Shown here one piece after another: positions 51,727 through 59,586 of a DNA stretch of 64,000 nucleotides. The translations under genes and the position numbers were made by a program. The notes below the pieces were generated by a model. The model did no database searches. It was given only the letters and a program-made list of their open reading frames with translations, and was not told the DNA's origin. The DNA lies in the NCBI RefSeq assembly GCF_042665545.1, contig NZ_JBHTCM010000008.1, positions 1 through 64,000 of the forward strand, given 5' to 3'. This DNA comes from Rhodocista pekingensis. GTDB lineage: Bacteria; Pseudomonadota; Alphaproteobacteria; Azospirillales; Azospirillaceae. The stretch's first letter is position 1. Every line of letters starts with the position of its first letter.

Positions 51727-52251
51727 ATGATCCTGATCGGCCTTGGATCGAACCTCGCCGTGCCCGGCATCGGGGGGCCGCTGGCCGTCTGCACGGCCGC
51801 GCTCGCCGCCCTGGAGCGCCGCGGACTGAGGGTCGTCGCGCGCTCCTGCTGGTACGAGACGGCCCCTGTGCCGGTGTCCGATCAGCCCTGGTTCGTCAAC
51901 GGTGTGGCGCGGGTGGAGAGCCCGCTCGGTCCCGACGGTGTCCTGGCGCTCCTGCATGCGGTGGAGGCGGAGTTCGGCCGCGTGCGGCAGGTGGTGAACG
52001 AGGCGCGGGTGCTCGACCTCGATCTGCTCGACCATGACGGGTTGCGGCGCGACGTTGCGCCCGTGTTGCCACACCCACGCATGCATCTCCGCGCCTTCGT
52101 CCTGCTGCCGCTGGCGGAGCTGGCGCCCGGCTGGGTGCATCCGGTGTCCGGGCGCCGGGTCGAGGATCTGATCGCCGACCTGCCCCCCGGCCAGGACGCC
52201 CGCAGGATCGCGGATGCCAGGATCGCGGATGGCAGGATCGCGGATGTATGA
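51727..52251 (+). CDS. folK: 2-amino-4-hydroxy-6-hydroxymethyldihydropteridine pyrophosphokinase
   Basis: This 174-residue enzyme transfers pyrophosphate from ATP in folate synthesis. It has LIGLGSNLAVPG, YETAPVPVSDQPWFVNGV, EARVLDLDLL and LPHPRMHLRAFVLLPLAEL. The last residues RIADARIADGRIADV come from three copies of a 15-bp repeat (52204-52248) and are not part of the conserved fold. ATG 51727 is the start in agreement with the family; upstream in-frame codons are shadow. rpoZ follows 85 bp downstream. Confidence 0.95.
   Translation: MILIGLGSNLAVPGIGGPLAVCTAALAALERRGLRVVARSCWYETAPVPVSDQPWFVNGVARVESPLGPDGVLALLHAVEAEFGRVRQVVNEARVLDLDLLDHDGLRRDVAPVLPHPRMHLRAFVLLPLAELAPGWVHPVSGRRVEDLIADLPPGQDARRIADARIADGRIADV
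52204..52248. repeat. Three tandem 15-bp repeats at the 3' end of folK
   Basis: AGGATCGCGGATG followed by two variable bases repeats at 52204, 52219 and 52234. Each adds five residues (RIADA, RIADG, RIADV) and the stop follows 3 bases later. The unit length is a multiple of three, so expansion keeps the frame. Confidence 0.95.
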
Positions 52252-52336
52252 TGGCTGGCCCGCGCCGGCTGCCTTGCCTCCCGGGGACGTGGGCCGTATA
52301 TAGGGAGGCTTACATGGTTTTGGGAGAGTTCCAGGC

Positions 52337-52765
52337 ATGGCCCGCGTAACGGTCGAAGATTGCGTCGAGAAGGTTCCGAACCGGTTCGAACTCGTGATGA
52401 TGGCGGCCCAGCGGGCGCGCGACATCGCGGCCGGCTCGCCCCTGTCCATCGACCGCGACAACGACAAGAACCCGGTTGTCGCCCTGCGGGAGATCGCCGA
52501 CGAGACCGTGACCCTGGAGGGGCTGCGCAACTCCCTGATCAAGGGGCACCAGCGCGTTCCGGAGCAGGACGAGCCCGAGGAGGAGATCGTCGAGCTGATG
52601 GCCGGCGAGAATGCCTGGTCGGTTCCGGAGGCCGGCGGGGACGAGGGCGGCGACGCCTCCGAGCTGCTGGACGACGAGGGTGAGGGTGCCGCCGCCGGGG
52701 CCGAGCCGGACTTCTCCGACATGGATGTCCCGCTGGCGGACCTGGCCGACGAGGACAAGATCTGA
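52337..52765 (+). CDS. rpoZ: RNA polymerase omega subunit
   Basis: This 142-residue protein has the omega core MARVTVEDCVEKVPNRFELV and AAQRARDIAAGSPLSIDRDN up to about residue 65, involved in beta-prime folding and ppGpp site 1. The remaining part is acidic and disordered (EQDEPEEEIVELM through DEDKI), as in other alphaproteobacteria. It is followed by rsh at 118 bp, the classic rpoZ-spoT order. Confidence 0.96.
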   Translation: MARVTVEDCVEKVPNRFELVMMAAQRARDIAAGSPLSIDRDNDKNPVVALREIADETVTLEGLRNSLIKGHQRVPEQDEPEEEIVELMAGENAWSVPEAGGDEGGDASELLDDEGEGAAAGAEPDFSDMDVPLADLADEDKI

Positions 52766-52883
52766 TCGGGCGGGCCGGATCGTGCCGAACGGGCGAAGGG
52801 ATGGCGGGCTGAGCCCCGCCTCGGGACCGGCGGGCCGCATCAGGCGGCCCGTCCTCAGCGAACGGACCTGACGACCCGCCCCG

Positions 52884-55085
52884 ATGAACCGGCCATCCGC
52901 CCAACCCATCATCCGCCAGTACGAGCTTGTCGAGCGCGTCAAGTCCTACGATCCCGATGCGGACGAGGACGCCCTCAACAAGGCTTATGTTTTCACGATC
53001 AAGGCGCATGGGTCCCAGACCCGCGCCAGCGGCGACCCCTATTTCACCCACCCGATCTGGGTCGCCTATCTCCTGACCGAGCTGAAGCTCGACACCGCCT
53101 CCATCATCACGGCGCTGCTGCACGACACGGTCGAGGATACGCTCACCTCGTTGCAGGAGATCCAGCGTGCCTTCGGGCCGGACGTGGCGCGGCTGGTTGA
53201 CGGTGTCACCAAGCTGTCCCGCATCGAGCTGCAACACGCCGGCACGCCGCAGTCCGACCAGCAGAAGCAGGCGGAGAATTTCCGCAAGCTGGTGCTGGCG
53301 ATGTCGGAGGACATCCGGGTTCTGCTGGTGAAGCTGGCGGATCGTCTGCACAACATGCAGACGCTCCACTACATCAAGAACCCGGACAAGCGCCGCCGCA
53401 TCGCCCGCGAGACCATCGAGATCTACGCGCCGCTGGCCGAGCGCATCGGCATCCAGCGCTGGAAGGACGAGCTGGAGGAGCTGGCCTTCCAGGAGCTGAA
53501 CCCTGAAGCCTTCGCGTCCATCCGGGGCCGGCTGGAACGGCTGGAGGAGGACGGCGCCGGCGGCGTCGACCGCATCATCAAGGAGCTGGAGGAGACGGTC
53601 CACGGTGCCGGGCTGGAAACCGCCACCGTCTCCGGTCGGCGCAAGGCTCCCTATTCGATCTGGCGCAAGATGCAGCGCAAGAACGTGGCGTTCGAGCAGC
53701 TTTCGGATGTCATGGCCTTCCGCATCGTCGTGGACACGGTCGAGCACTGCTATCAGGCGCTGGGCGTCATCCACGCCAAGTACCCGGTCGTTCCCGGCCG
53801 CTTCAAGGACTACATCTCCACCCCGAAGCCGAACGGCTACCGCTCCATCCACACCACCGTCATCGGGCCGGAGAAGCACCGGATCGAGGTGCAGATCCGC
53901 ACCGACGAGATGCACGAGGTGGCGGATGTCGGCGTCGCGGCGCACTGGGCCTACAAGGAGGGCCGGCCGCGGACGACCGAGGGGCGGCAGTACCGCTGGC
54001 TGCGCGAGCTTCTGGATATCCTGGAGCATGCGGCGCGGCCGGAGGAGTTCCTGGAGCACACCAAGCTTGAGCTGTTCCAGGACCAGGTCTTCTGCTTCAC
54101 GCCCAAGGGCGATCTGATCGCGCTGCCCCGCGGTGCCACGGCGGTGGATTTCGCCTATGCCGTCCATTCGGTGGTGGGCGACACCTGCGTCGGTGCCAAG
54201 GTCAACGGGCGCATGCTGCCCCTGCGGACGCCGCTCCAGAACGGCGACCAGGTGGAGATCCTGACCTCGAAGAACTCCACGCCCTCGACGGACTGGGAGA
54301 ACTTCGTCGTCACCGGCAAGGCGCGGGCCCGTATCCGCCGCTTCATCCGGACCCAGCAGCGCGGCGAGCACATCAAGCTGGGCCGCGGCCTGCTGGAACG
54401 CATCTTCAAGCAGGAAGGCTACGAATATTCCGACAAGGCGCTGGACGGGGTCATTAAGATCTTCCAGCAGCCGACGTCGGAGGACCTGCTGGCCGCCATC
54501 GGCGCCGCCCAGACCGGGGCGCGCGACGTCTTCAACACCATCTTCCCCGGCCACCGCGTCCAGCCGCAGGTCGCGCCGGAGGACAAGATCGTCCCGCAGG
54601 CGAAGGCAAAGCCCAAGCGGAGCAGCAGCGCGCCGCTGCCGATCCGCGGCCTGATCCCGGGGATGGCGGTCCATTATGCCCGTTGCTGCCACCCGTTGCC
54701 GGGTGACCGTATCGTCGGCATCGTCACCACCGGCAAAGGGGTCACGATCCACACCATCGACTGCGAGACGCTGGAGAGCTTCCACGAGAGCCCGGAGCGC
54801 TGGATCGACGTCGCCTGGGACCCGGACGCGGAGGGGATGGAGGATGCGGTAGGCCGCATCTCCGTCGTTGTCGCCAACGAACCTGGGGCGCTGGGCACGC
54901 TCTCCACCGTCATCGGCAAGAACGGCGGCAACATCACGAACCTGAAGTTCACCAGCCGCTCGCCGGATTTCTTCGAGATGCTGATCGACATCGACGTGCA
55001 TGACGTGAAGCATCTGACCAACATCATGGCTGCGCTGCGGGCTACGCCGGTCATCAATTCCGTCGAGCGCGCAAGAAGCCGCTGA
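52884..55085 (+). CDS. rsh: Bifunctional (p)ppGpp synthetase/hydrolase Rsh
   Basis: This 733-residue Rel/Spo homologue has the HD hydrolase domain with LLHDTVEDT (about 70-80), the synthetase domain with DYISTPKPNGYRSIHTT and EVQIRT, then TGS (about 390-450, FCFTPKGDLIALPRGATAVD), a helical/zinc-finger part with YARCCHPLPGD, and a C-terminal ACT domain (about 655-733). It makes and degrades the stringent alarmone, the only such enzyme in most alphaproteobacteria. Both active sites appear intact. Confidence 0.96.
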   Translation: MNRPSAQPIIRQYELVERVKSYDPDADEDALNKAYVFTIKAHGSQTRASGDPYFTHPIWVAYLLTELKLDTASIITALLHDTVEDTLTSLQEIQRAFGPDVARLVDGVTKLSRIELQHAGTPQSDQQKQAENFRKLVLAMSEDIRVLLVKLADRLHNMQTLHYIKNPDKRRRIARETIEIYAPLAERIGIQRWKDELEELAFQELNPEAFASIRGRLERLEEDGAGGVDRIIKELEETVHGAGLETATVSGRRKAPYSIWRKMQRKNVAFEQLSDVMAFRIVVDTVEHCYQALGVIHAKYPVVPGRFKDYISTPKPNGYRSIHTTVIGPEKHRIEVQIRTDEMHEVADVGVAAHWAYKEGRPRTTEGRQYRWLRELLDILEHAARPEEFLEHTKLELFQDQVFCFTPKGDLIALPRGATAVDFAYAVHSVVGDTCVGAKVNGRMLPLRTPLQNGDQVEILTSKNSTPSTDWENFVVTGKARARIRRFIRTQQRGEHIKLGRGLLERIFKQEGYEYSDKALDGVIKIFQQPTSEDLLAAIGAAQTGARDVFNTIFPGHRVQPQVAPEDKIVPQAKAKPKRSSSAPLPIRGLIPGMAVHYARCCHPLPGDRIVGIVTTGKGVTIHTIDCETLESFHESPERWIDVAWDPDAEGMEDAVGRISVVVANEPGALGTLSTVIGKNGGNITNLKFTSRSPDFFEMLIDIDVHDVKHLTNIMAALRATPVINSVERARSR

Positions 55086-55120
55086 CTGGCGCGTTAGTCG
55101 GGGCGGGAGGAACCGCCAGG

Positions 55121-55705
55121 ATGTTCAAGCGCCGACACAAGTTCACCCTGCGCCAGCGGGTGCGGGATTTTCTCTGGCCGCGGATGGGCTGGCGGCGTGC
55201 CCTGCTGTATCTGGGGCACCGCGTCGGCCGTCTGCCGGGCCCGCCGCACCGCATCGCCGCCGGCTTCGCCAGCGGTGCGGCTGTCTCCATGACGCCCTTC
55301 GTGGGTCTGCATTTCCTGCTGGGCTTCGGCCTCGCCTGGCTGCTCCGGGGCAGCATGCTGGCGGCGGCCATCGGCACGGCCGTGGGCAATCCCTGGACCT
55401 TCCCGGCCATCTGGTACGTCAGTTACCGCATCGGCTGCGACCTGCTGGGACGCTCGCCCGGACACGACACGGCCGAGCAGTTGACCATGGACTTCCTCAT
55501 CGCCAATCCGGTCCAGGTGCTGCTGCCCATGTCGATCGGCGGTTTCCTCATGGGTGTCTTCGTCTGGGGGCTGGCCTATGCCGTTGCCAAGCCCCTGGTG
55601 GCGATGTACCAGCAGCGCCGGCTGTCCAGGCGGCGCGTGCCGCCGGCAGCCACCCCCGTCGCCGATGACGGGGCCGGCCGCAGCGAGTCGGAGGACAGGG
55701 CGTGA
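55121..55705 (+). CDS. DUF2062 domain membrane protein
   Basis: This 194-residue protein has two or three hydrophobic segments (about 55-90 and 125-155), with PHRIAAGFASGAAVSMTPFVG and AIGTAVGNPWTFPAIWYVSY typical of DUF2062. It has a basic N-terminus (KRRHKFTLRQRVRDFL) and a charged C-terminal tail. It overlaps pdxJ by 4 bases (GTGA). This gene is usually between rsh and pdxJ in the group. Function unknown; envelope biogenesis is sometimes suggested. Confidence 0.9.
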   Translation: MFKRRHKFTLRQRVRDFLWPRMGWRRALLYLGHRVGRLPGPPHRIAAGFASGAAVSMTPFVGLHFLLGFGLAWLLRGSMLAAAIGTAVGNPWTFPAIWYVSYRIGCDLLGRSPGHDTAEQLTMDFLIANPVQVLLPMSIGGFLMGVFVWGLAYAVAKPLVAMYQQRRLSRRRVPPAATPVADDGAGRSESEDRA

Positions 55706-56451
55706 GCAGATATCTCAGGCTGGGCGTCAACATCGACCATGTCGCCACGATCCGGAACGCCCGCGGCGGTCCGCATCCGGACCCGCTCCGTGCCGCTGCG
55801 CTGGCCGCCGCCGCCGGGGCCGACGGGATCACCGCGCATCTGCGCGAGGACCGGCGGCACATCACCGACGACGACATCGAGCGTCTGATGCGCAGCATCG
55901 ACCTGCCGCTGAACCTGGAGATGGCGGCGACGGAGGAGATGCTTGCGATCGCCCTGCGCCACCGTCCGCACGCCTGCTGCATCGTGCCCGAGCGCCGTCA
56001 GGAGCGCACGACGGAAGGCGGTCTGGACGTCGCCGGCAACCGTGGGCACCTGCGCCGCTTCGCCCAGGCACTGGGGGCGGCCGGCGTGCGCGTCTCCCTG
56101 TTCGTCGCGCCCGACCCGGCCCAGCTCGACGCCGCGCGGGACATCGGCGCGCCGGTCGTGGAACTGCACACCGGCGCCTATGGCGATGCGGAGGACGGCG
56201 CGGCCCGCGCGGCGGAGCTGGAGCGTCTGCGCGCCGCCGCCGCGCATGCCGAGACCATCGGCCTGGAGTGCCATGCCGGCCACGGCCTGACCTACGGCAA
56301 TGTCGGCCCGGTCGCCGCCATCCCCACGGTGGTGGAGCTGAACATCGGCCACTATCTGGTGGGCGAGGCGGTGTTCGTCGGCTTCGAGGCCTCGATCCGC
56401 CGGATGCGGGAGCTGATGGATGCCGGCCGCGCGGCCGGAGCCGCGGCATGA
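55702..56451 (+). CDS. pdxJ: Pyridoxine 5'-phosphate synthase
   Basis: This 249-residue TIM-barrel enzyme makes pyridoxine 5'-phosphate from deoxyxylulose 5-phosphate and 3-amino-1-hydroxyacetone phosphate. It has LRLGVNIDHVATIRNARGG, ITAHLREDRRHI, PLNLEMAATEEM, GLECHAGHGLTYGNV and ELNIGHYLVGEAVFVG. GTG 55702 overlaps the preceding gene and its stop overlaps acpS (ATGA), indicating coupling. Confidence 0.97.
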   Translation: MSRYLRLGVNIDHVATIRNARGGPHPDPLRAAALAAAAGADGITAHLREDRRHITDDDIERLMRSIDLPLNLEMAATEEMLAIALRHRPHACCIVPERRQERTTEGGLDVAGNRGHLRRFAQALGAAGVRVSLFVAPDPAQLDAARDIGAPVVELHTGAYGDAEDGAARAAELERLRAAAAHAETIGLECHAGHGLTYGNVGPVAAIPTVVELNIGHYLVGEAVFVGFEASIRRMRELMDAGRAAGAAA

Positions 56452-56927
56452 TCCTGGGCATCGGCAACGACCTTGTGGATGTCCGCCGCATCGAGCGGAC
56501 CATCGAGCGGTTCGGCGACCGTTTCCTCGACCGCGTCTTCACCGAGGCCGAGCGGCGCCGGGCGGAGCGGCGCTCCGCTGCCGGGCCGCACAGCCCGCGT
56601 GCCGCCACCTATGCCAAGCGCTTCGCTGCCAAGGAGGCCTGCGCCAAGGCCCTGGGGACGGGTCTCAACAGGGGCGTCTACTGGCGCGACATGGGGGTGG
56701 TGAACCTGCCGGGCGGGCGTCCCACGCTGGCGCTGACCGGCGGGGCGCTGGAGCGCCTGCGGCAGATCACCCCGCCCGGCATGGTTGCGGAGATCCACCT
56801 GACCCTGACGGACGAGCTGCCGATCGCCCAGGCCATCGTCCTGATCTCCGCCGTGCCCGCTCCGCCGGCGGCGGCCGGCCCCGGAGGGCTCCCGGCCTTT
56901 CCTGCCGACGGGGCCGACCGCCCCTGA
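56448..56927 (+). CDS. acpS: Holo-[acyl-carrier-protein] synthase
   Basis: This 159-residue 4'-phosphopantetheinyl transferase for ACP has GIGNDLVDVRRIERTIERFG (Asp8), TYAKRFAAKEACAKALGTG (Glu/Lys site) and HLTLTDELPIAQAIVLI. The usual protein ends near residue 135; an Ala/Pro/Gly tail (PAPPAAAGPGGLPAF) follows. ATG 56448 forms an ATGA overlap with pdxJ. Confidence 0.96.
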   Translation: MILGIGNDLVDVRRIERTIERFGDRFLDRVFTEAERRRAERRSAAGPHSPRAATYAKRFAAKEACAKALGTGLNRGVYWRDMGVVNLPGGRPTLALTGGALERLRQITPPGMVAEIHLTLTDELPIAQAIVLISAVPAPPAAAGPGGLPAFPADGADRP

Positions 56928-57074
56928 CGCGGCCCCCGGCGGCGGAAAAGGCGATTGCCCGACCTTACGGCAGGTAGCATATAGGGAAGCCGAAACTGGA
57001 CCTGCGCCGACCGGGGCGGGGCCGCAACCCGATCCCGCCTTGCGCCGGGTCATCCTGTTCCGAGGTCCCACTGT

Positions 57075-57836
57075 ATGGGCGTTCAAAGCGTTTCCGAGCG
57101 TTCCGGCTTCCTGAAGCTGCTCGATGAGCTGCGCTGGATCGCCGGGGGTATCCTTCTCGCCCTGATGATCCGGACGTTCGCCTACGAACCGTTCAACATC
57201 CCCTCAGGCTCGATGATCCCCACGCTGCTGGTCGGCGACTACGTGTTCGTCTCCAAGTTCAGCTACGGCTACAGCCGCCACACGGTCGCCTTCGGCCAGC
57301 CGCTGTTCGACGGGCGCCTCCTGGGCGGCCTGCCGGAGCGGGGCGACGTGGCGGTGTTCAAGCTGCCGCGCGACGGCAAGACCGACTACATCAAGCGTAT
57401 CATCGGCCTGCCCGGTGACCGCATCCAGGTGATCGGCGGCGTGCTGCACATCAACGGCGAGCCGGTGAAGCGCGAGCGGATCCAGGACCGCGTGGTGGGC
57501 GAGGTGATGGGAACGGCCATCGCCGTTCCCCAGTACATCGAGACCCTGCCGAACGGCCGCCAGCACCGCATCATCGAGCAGCTCGGTGATGCCGGCGGGC
57601 TGGACGACACTCCCGTCTATGTCGTGCCGCCGGGCAATGTCTTCGCCATGGGCGACAACCGGGACAACTCCACCGACAGCCGGGTGCTGAACCAGGTCGG
57701 TTACATTCCGGTCGAAAATCTGGTGGGACGGGCCGAGTTCATCTTCTTCTCCCTGGAAGAGGGCACCAGCTTCTGGGAGTTCTGGGAATGGCCCTGGGCC
57801 ATCCGTTTCGACCGCCTGTTCGACGGGATTGAATGA
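57075..57836 (+). CDS. lepB: Signal peptidase I
   Basis: This 253-residue type I leader peptidase has one N-terminal membrane segment (LRWIAGGILLALMIRTFAYE), catalytic Ser in NIPSGSMIPTLLVGDYVFV and Lys in TDYIKRIIGLPGDRI, then GDNRDNSTDSR. It cleaves signal peptides at the periplasmic face of the inner membrane. Its stop overlaps the rnc start (ATGA). Confidence 0.97.
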   Translation: MGVQSVSERSGFLKLLDELRWIAGGILLALMIRTFAYEPFNIPSGSMIPTLLVGDYVFVSKFSYGYSRHTVAFGQPLFDGRLLGGLPERGDVAVFKLPRDGKTDYIKRIIGLPGDRIQVIGGVLHINGEPVKRERIQDRVVGEVMGTAIAVPQYIETLPNGRQHRIIEQLGDAGGLDDTPVYVVPPGNVFAMGDNRDNSTDSRVLNQVGYIPVENLVGRAEFIFFSLEEGTSFWEFWEWPWAIRFDRLFDGIE

Positions 57837-58543
57837 CCACGCACGATTGCGACAGCCCGCCGCTGTCCGAGCTTGAGACGGGTCTGGGATACCATTTCCG
57901 CCACCGTGACCTGCTGGTGCAGGCACTGACACATCCCAGCCTCGGCGGCGTCGAACGCAACGCCGGCCGCGGCTACGAACGGCTGGAGTTCCTGGGCGAC
58001 CGTGTGCTCGGGCTGGTGATCGCGGAGTGGCTGCTGGAGCGTTTCCCGGCCGAGGCGGAGGGCGCGCTGGCGCGGCGCCACACGGCCCTGGTGCGGGCGG
58101 AGGCGCTGACCGTGGTGGCGGAAGGGATCGGGCTCGGCCCGTTCCTGCGTCTCGCCCCCAGTGAGCGGGACTCCGGCGGACAGGCCAAGCCGGCCATCCT
58201 GGCCGACGCCTGCGAAGCGGTGATCGGCGCGATCTTCCAGGATGGCGGGCTGGACCCGGCGCGGATGCTGATCCGCACGCGCTGGACACCCTTGATCGAG
58301 GCCGACCTGTCGCCGCCGCAGGACCCCAAGACGGCGTTGCAGGAATGGGCCCTGGGCCGCGGGCGACCGTTGCCCGCCTATGAGACATTGTCGCGCGAGG
58401 GGCCGGACCACGCCCCGGTCTTCCGGGTGCGGGTGCGGGTGGAGGGGGCCGAACCCGCCACCGCCACCGGCCCGTCCAAGCGCGCTGCGGAAAAGGCGGC
58501 GGCGGAAGCCCTGCTGCGCCAGATCAGGACCCCCAAAGGATGA
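57833..58543 (+). CDS. rnc: Ribonuclease III
   Basis: This 236-residue dsRNA endonuclease has the catalytic domain (about 10-150) with YERLEFLGDRVLGLVIAEWL and the second acidic patch DACEAVIGAIFQDGG, and a C-terminal dsRNA-binding domain (about 163-232) with KTALQEWALGRG and GPSKRAAEKAAAEALL. It matures rRNA and mRNAs. Coupled to lepB and era through ATGA overlaps. Confidence 0.97.
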   Translation: MTTHDCDSPPLSELETGLGYHFRHRDLLVQALTHPSLGGVERNAGRGYERLEFLGDRVLGLVIAEWLLERFPAEAEGALARRHTALVRAEALTVVAEGIGLGPFLRLAPSERDSGGQAKPAILADACEAVIGAIFQDGGLDPARMLIRTRWTPLIEADLSPPQDPKTALQEWALGRGRPLPAYETLSREGPDHAPVFRVRVRVEGAEPATATGPSKRAAEKAAAEALLRQIRTPKG

Positions 58544-59562
58544 CGACGTTCAACGACACCCCCCGGCCCGAGGACGATCTCCCCGACGACGACTTCCCCG
58601 AGGAGGAGGAGGCGTTCGAGGAGGATGCGGACGATGACGACGGGGGGGAGGGCACGCCCGAGCCGGAGCATCCGCGCTGCGGTTTCATCGCCCTGGTCGG
58701 CGCGCCGAACGCCGGCAAGTCCACCCTGCTGAATGCGCTCGTGGGCGCCAAGGTCTCCATCGTCAGCCCCAAGGTGCAGACGACTCGCTCGCGCGTGCTC
58801 GGCATCGGCATCACCGGGGACAGCCAGCTCCTGTTCGTCGATACGCCCGGCATCTTCAAGCCGAAGCGCCGGCTGGACCGGGCCATGGTGGCGGCCGCCT
58901 GGCAGGGGGCGACGGATGCCGACCTGATCGTGATGCTGTACGACGCCTCCCACGACAGGCTGGACGAGGACACGCTCGGCATCATCGAGCGGCTGAAGGA
59001 GGCGGGGCGCACCGCCATCCTGGCGCTGAACAAGGTCGATCTGATCAAGCGCGAGAAGCTGCTGAAGCTGGCCGCCGAGCTGGACGCCCATGGCATCTTC
59101 ACCCGCACCTTCATGATCTCGGCGCTCACGGGCGACGGGCTGGCCGACCTGTCGGCCTTCCTCGCCGCCGAGGTGCCGGAAGGGCCGTGGCTCTATCCCG
59201 CCGACCAGCTCTCCGACATGCCGGAGCGGCTGCTGGCGGCGGAGGTCACGCGGGAGAAACTGTTCCTGCAACTGCACCAGGAACTGCCCTACGCCGCGAC
59301 GGTGGAGACCGAGTCCTGGGAGGAGTTCGACGACGGCAGCGTCAAGATTTCCCAGGTCATCTATGTCCAGCGCGACGGTCAGAAGGCCATCGTGCTGGGC
59401 AAGGGCGGCAGCCGCATCAAGCACATCAGCACCGCCGCCCGGCAGGAGCTGGAGACCATGATGGACCGGCGCGTCCACCTGTTCCTGTTCGTCAAGGTGC
59501 GGGAGAACTGGGTGGACGATCCCGAGCGCTACCGGGACTGGGGTCTGGACTACAACGCCTGA
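58540..59562 (+). CDS. era: GTPase Era
   Basis: This 340-residue ribosome-assembly GTPase has G1 ALVGAPNAGKSTLLNALVG, G3 FVDTPGIFKPKRR, G4 ALNKVDL and a C-terminal KH domain (about 250-335; ERLLAAEVTREKLFLQLHQE, IVLGKGGSRIKHISTAAR) that binds the 3' end of 16S rRNA. An extra acidic N-terminus of about 45 residues (rich in Asp and Glu, positions 1-48) precedes the G domain and is not in E. coli Era. ATGA overlap with rnc supports the start. Confidence 0.96.
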   Translation: MTTFNDTPRPEDDLPDDDFPEEEEAFEEDADDDDGGEGTPEPEHPRCGFIALVGAPNAGKSTLLNALVGAKVSIVSPKVQTTRSRVLGIGITGDSQLLFVDTPGIFKPKRRLDRAMVAAAWQGATDADLIVMLYDASHDRLDEDTLGIIERLKEAGRTAILALNKVDLIKREKLLKLAAELDAHGIFTRTFMISALTGDGLADLSAFLAAEVPEGPWLYPADQLSDMPERLLAAEVTREKLFLQLHQELPYAATVETESWEEFDDGSVKISQVIYVQRDGQKAIVLGKGGSRIKHISTAARQELETMMDRRVHLFLFVKVRENWVDDPERYRDWGLDYNA

Positions 59563-59586
59563 TCCCGTCCGGTCCGGGCGGTCCCG

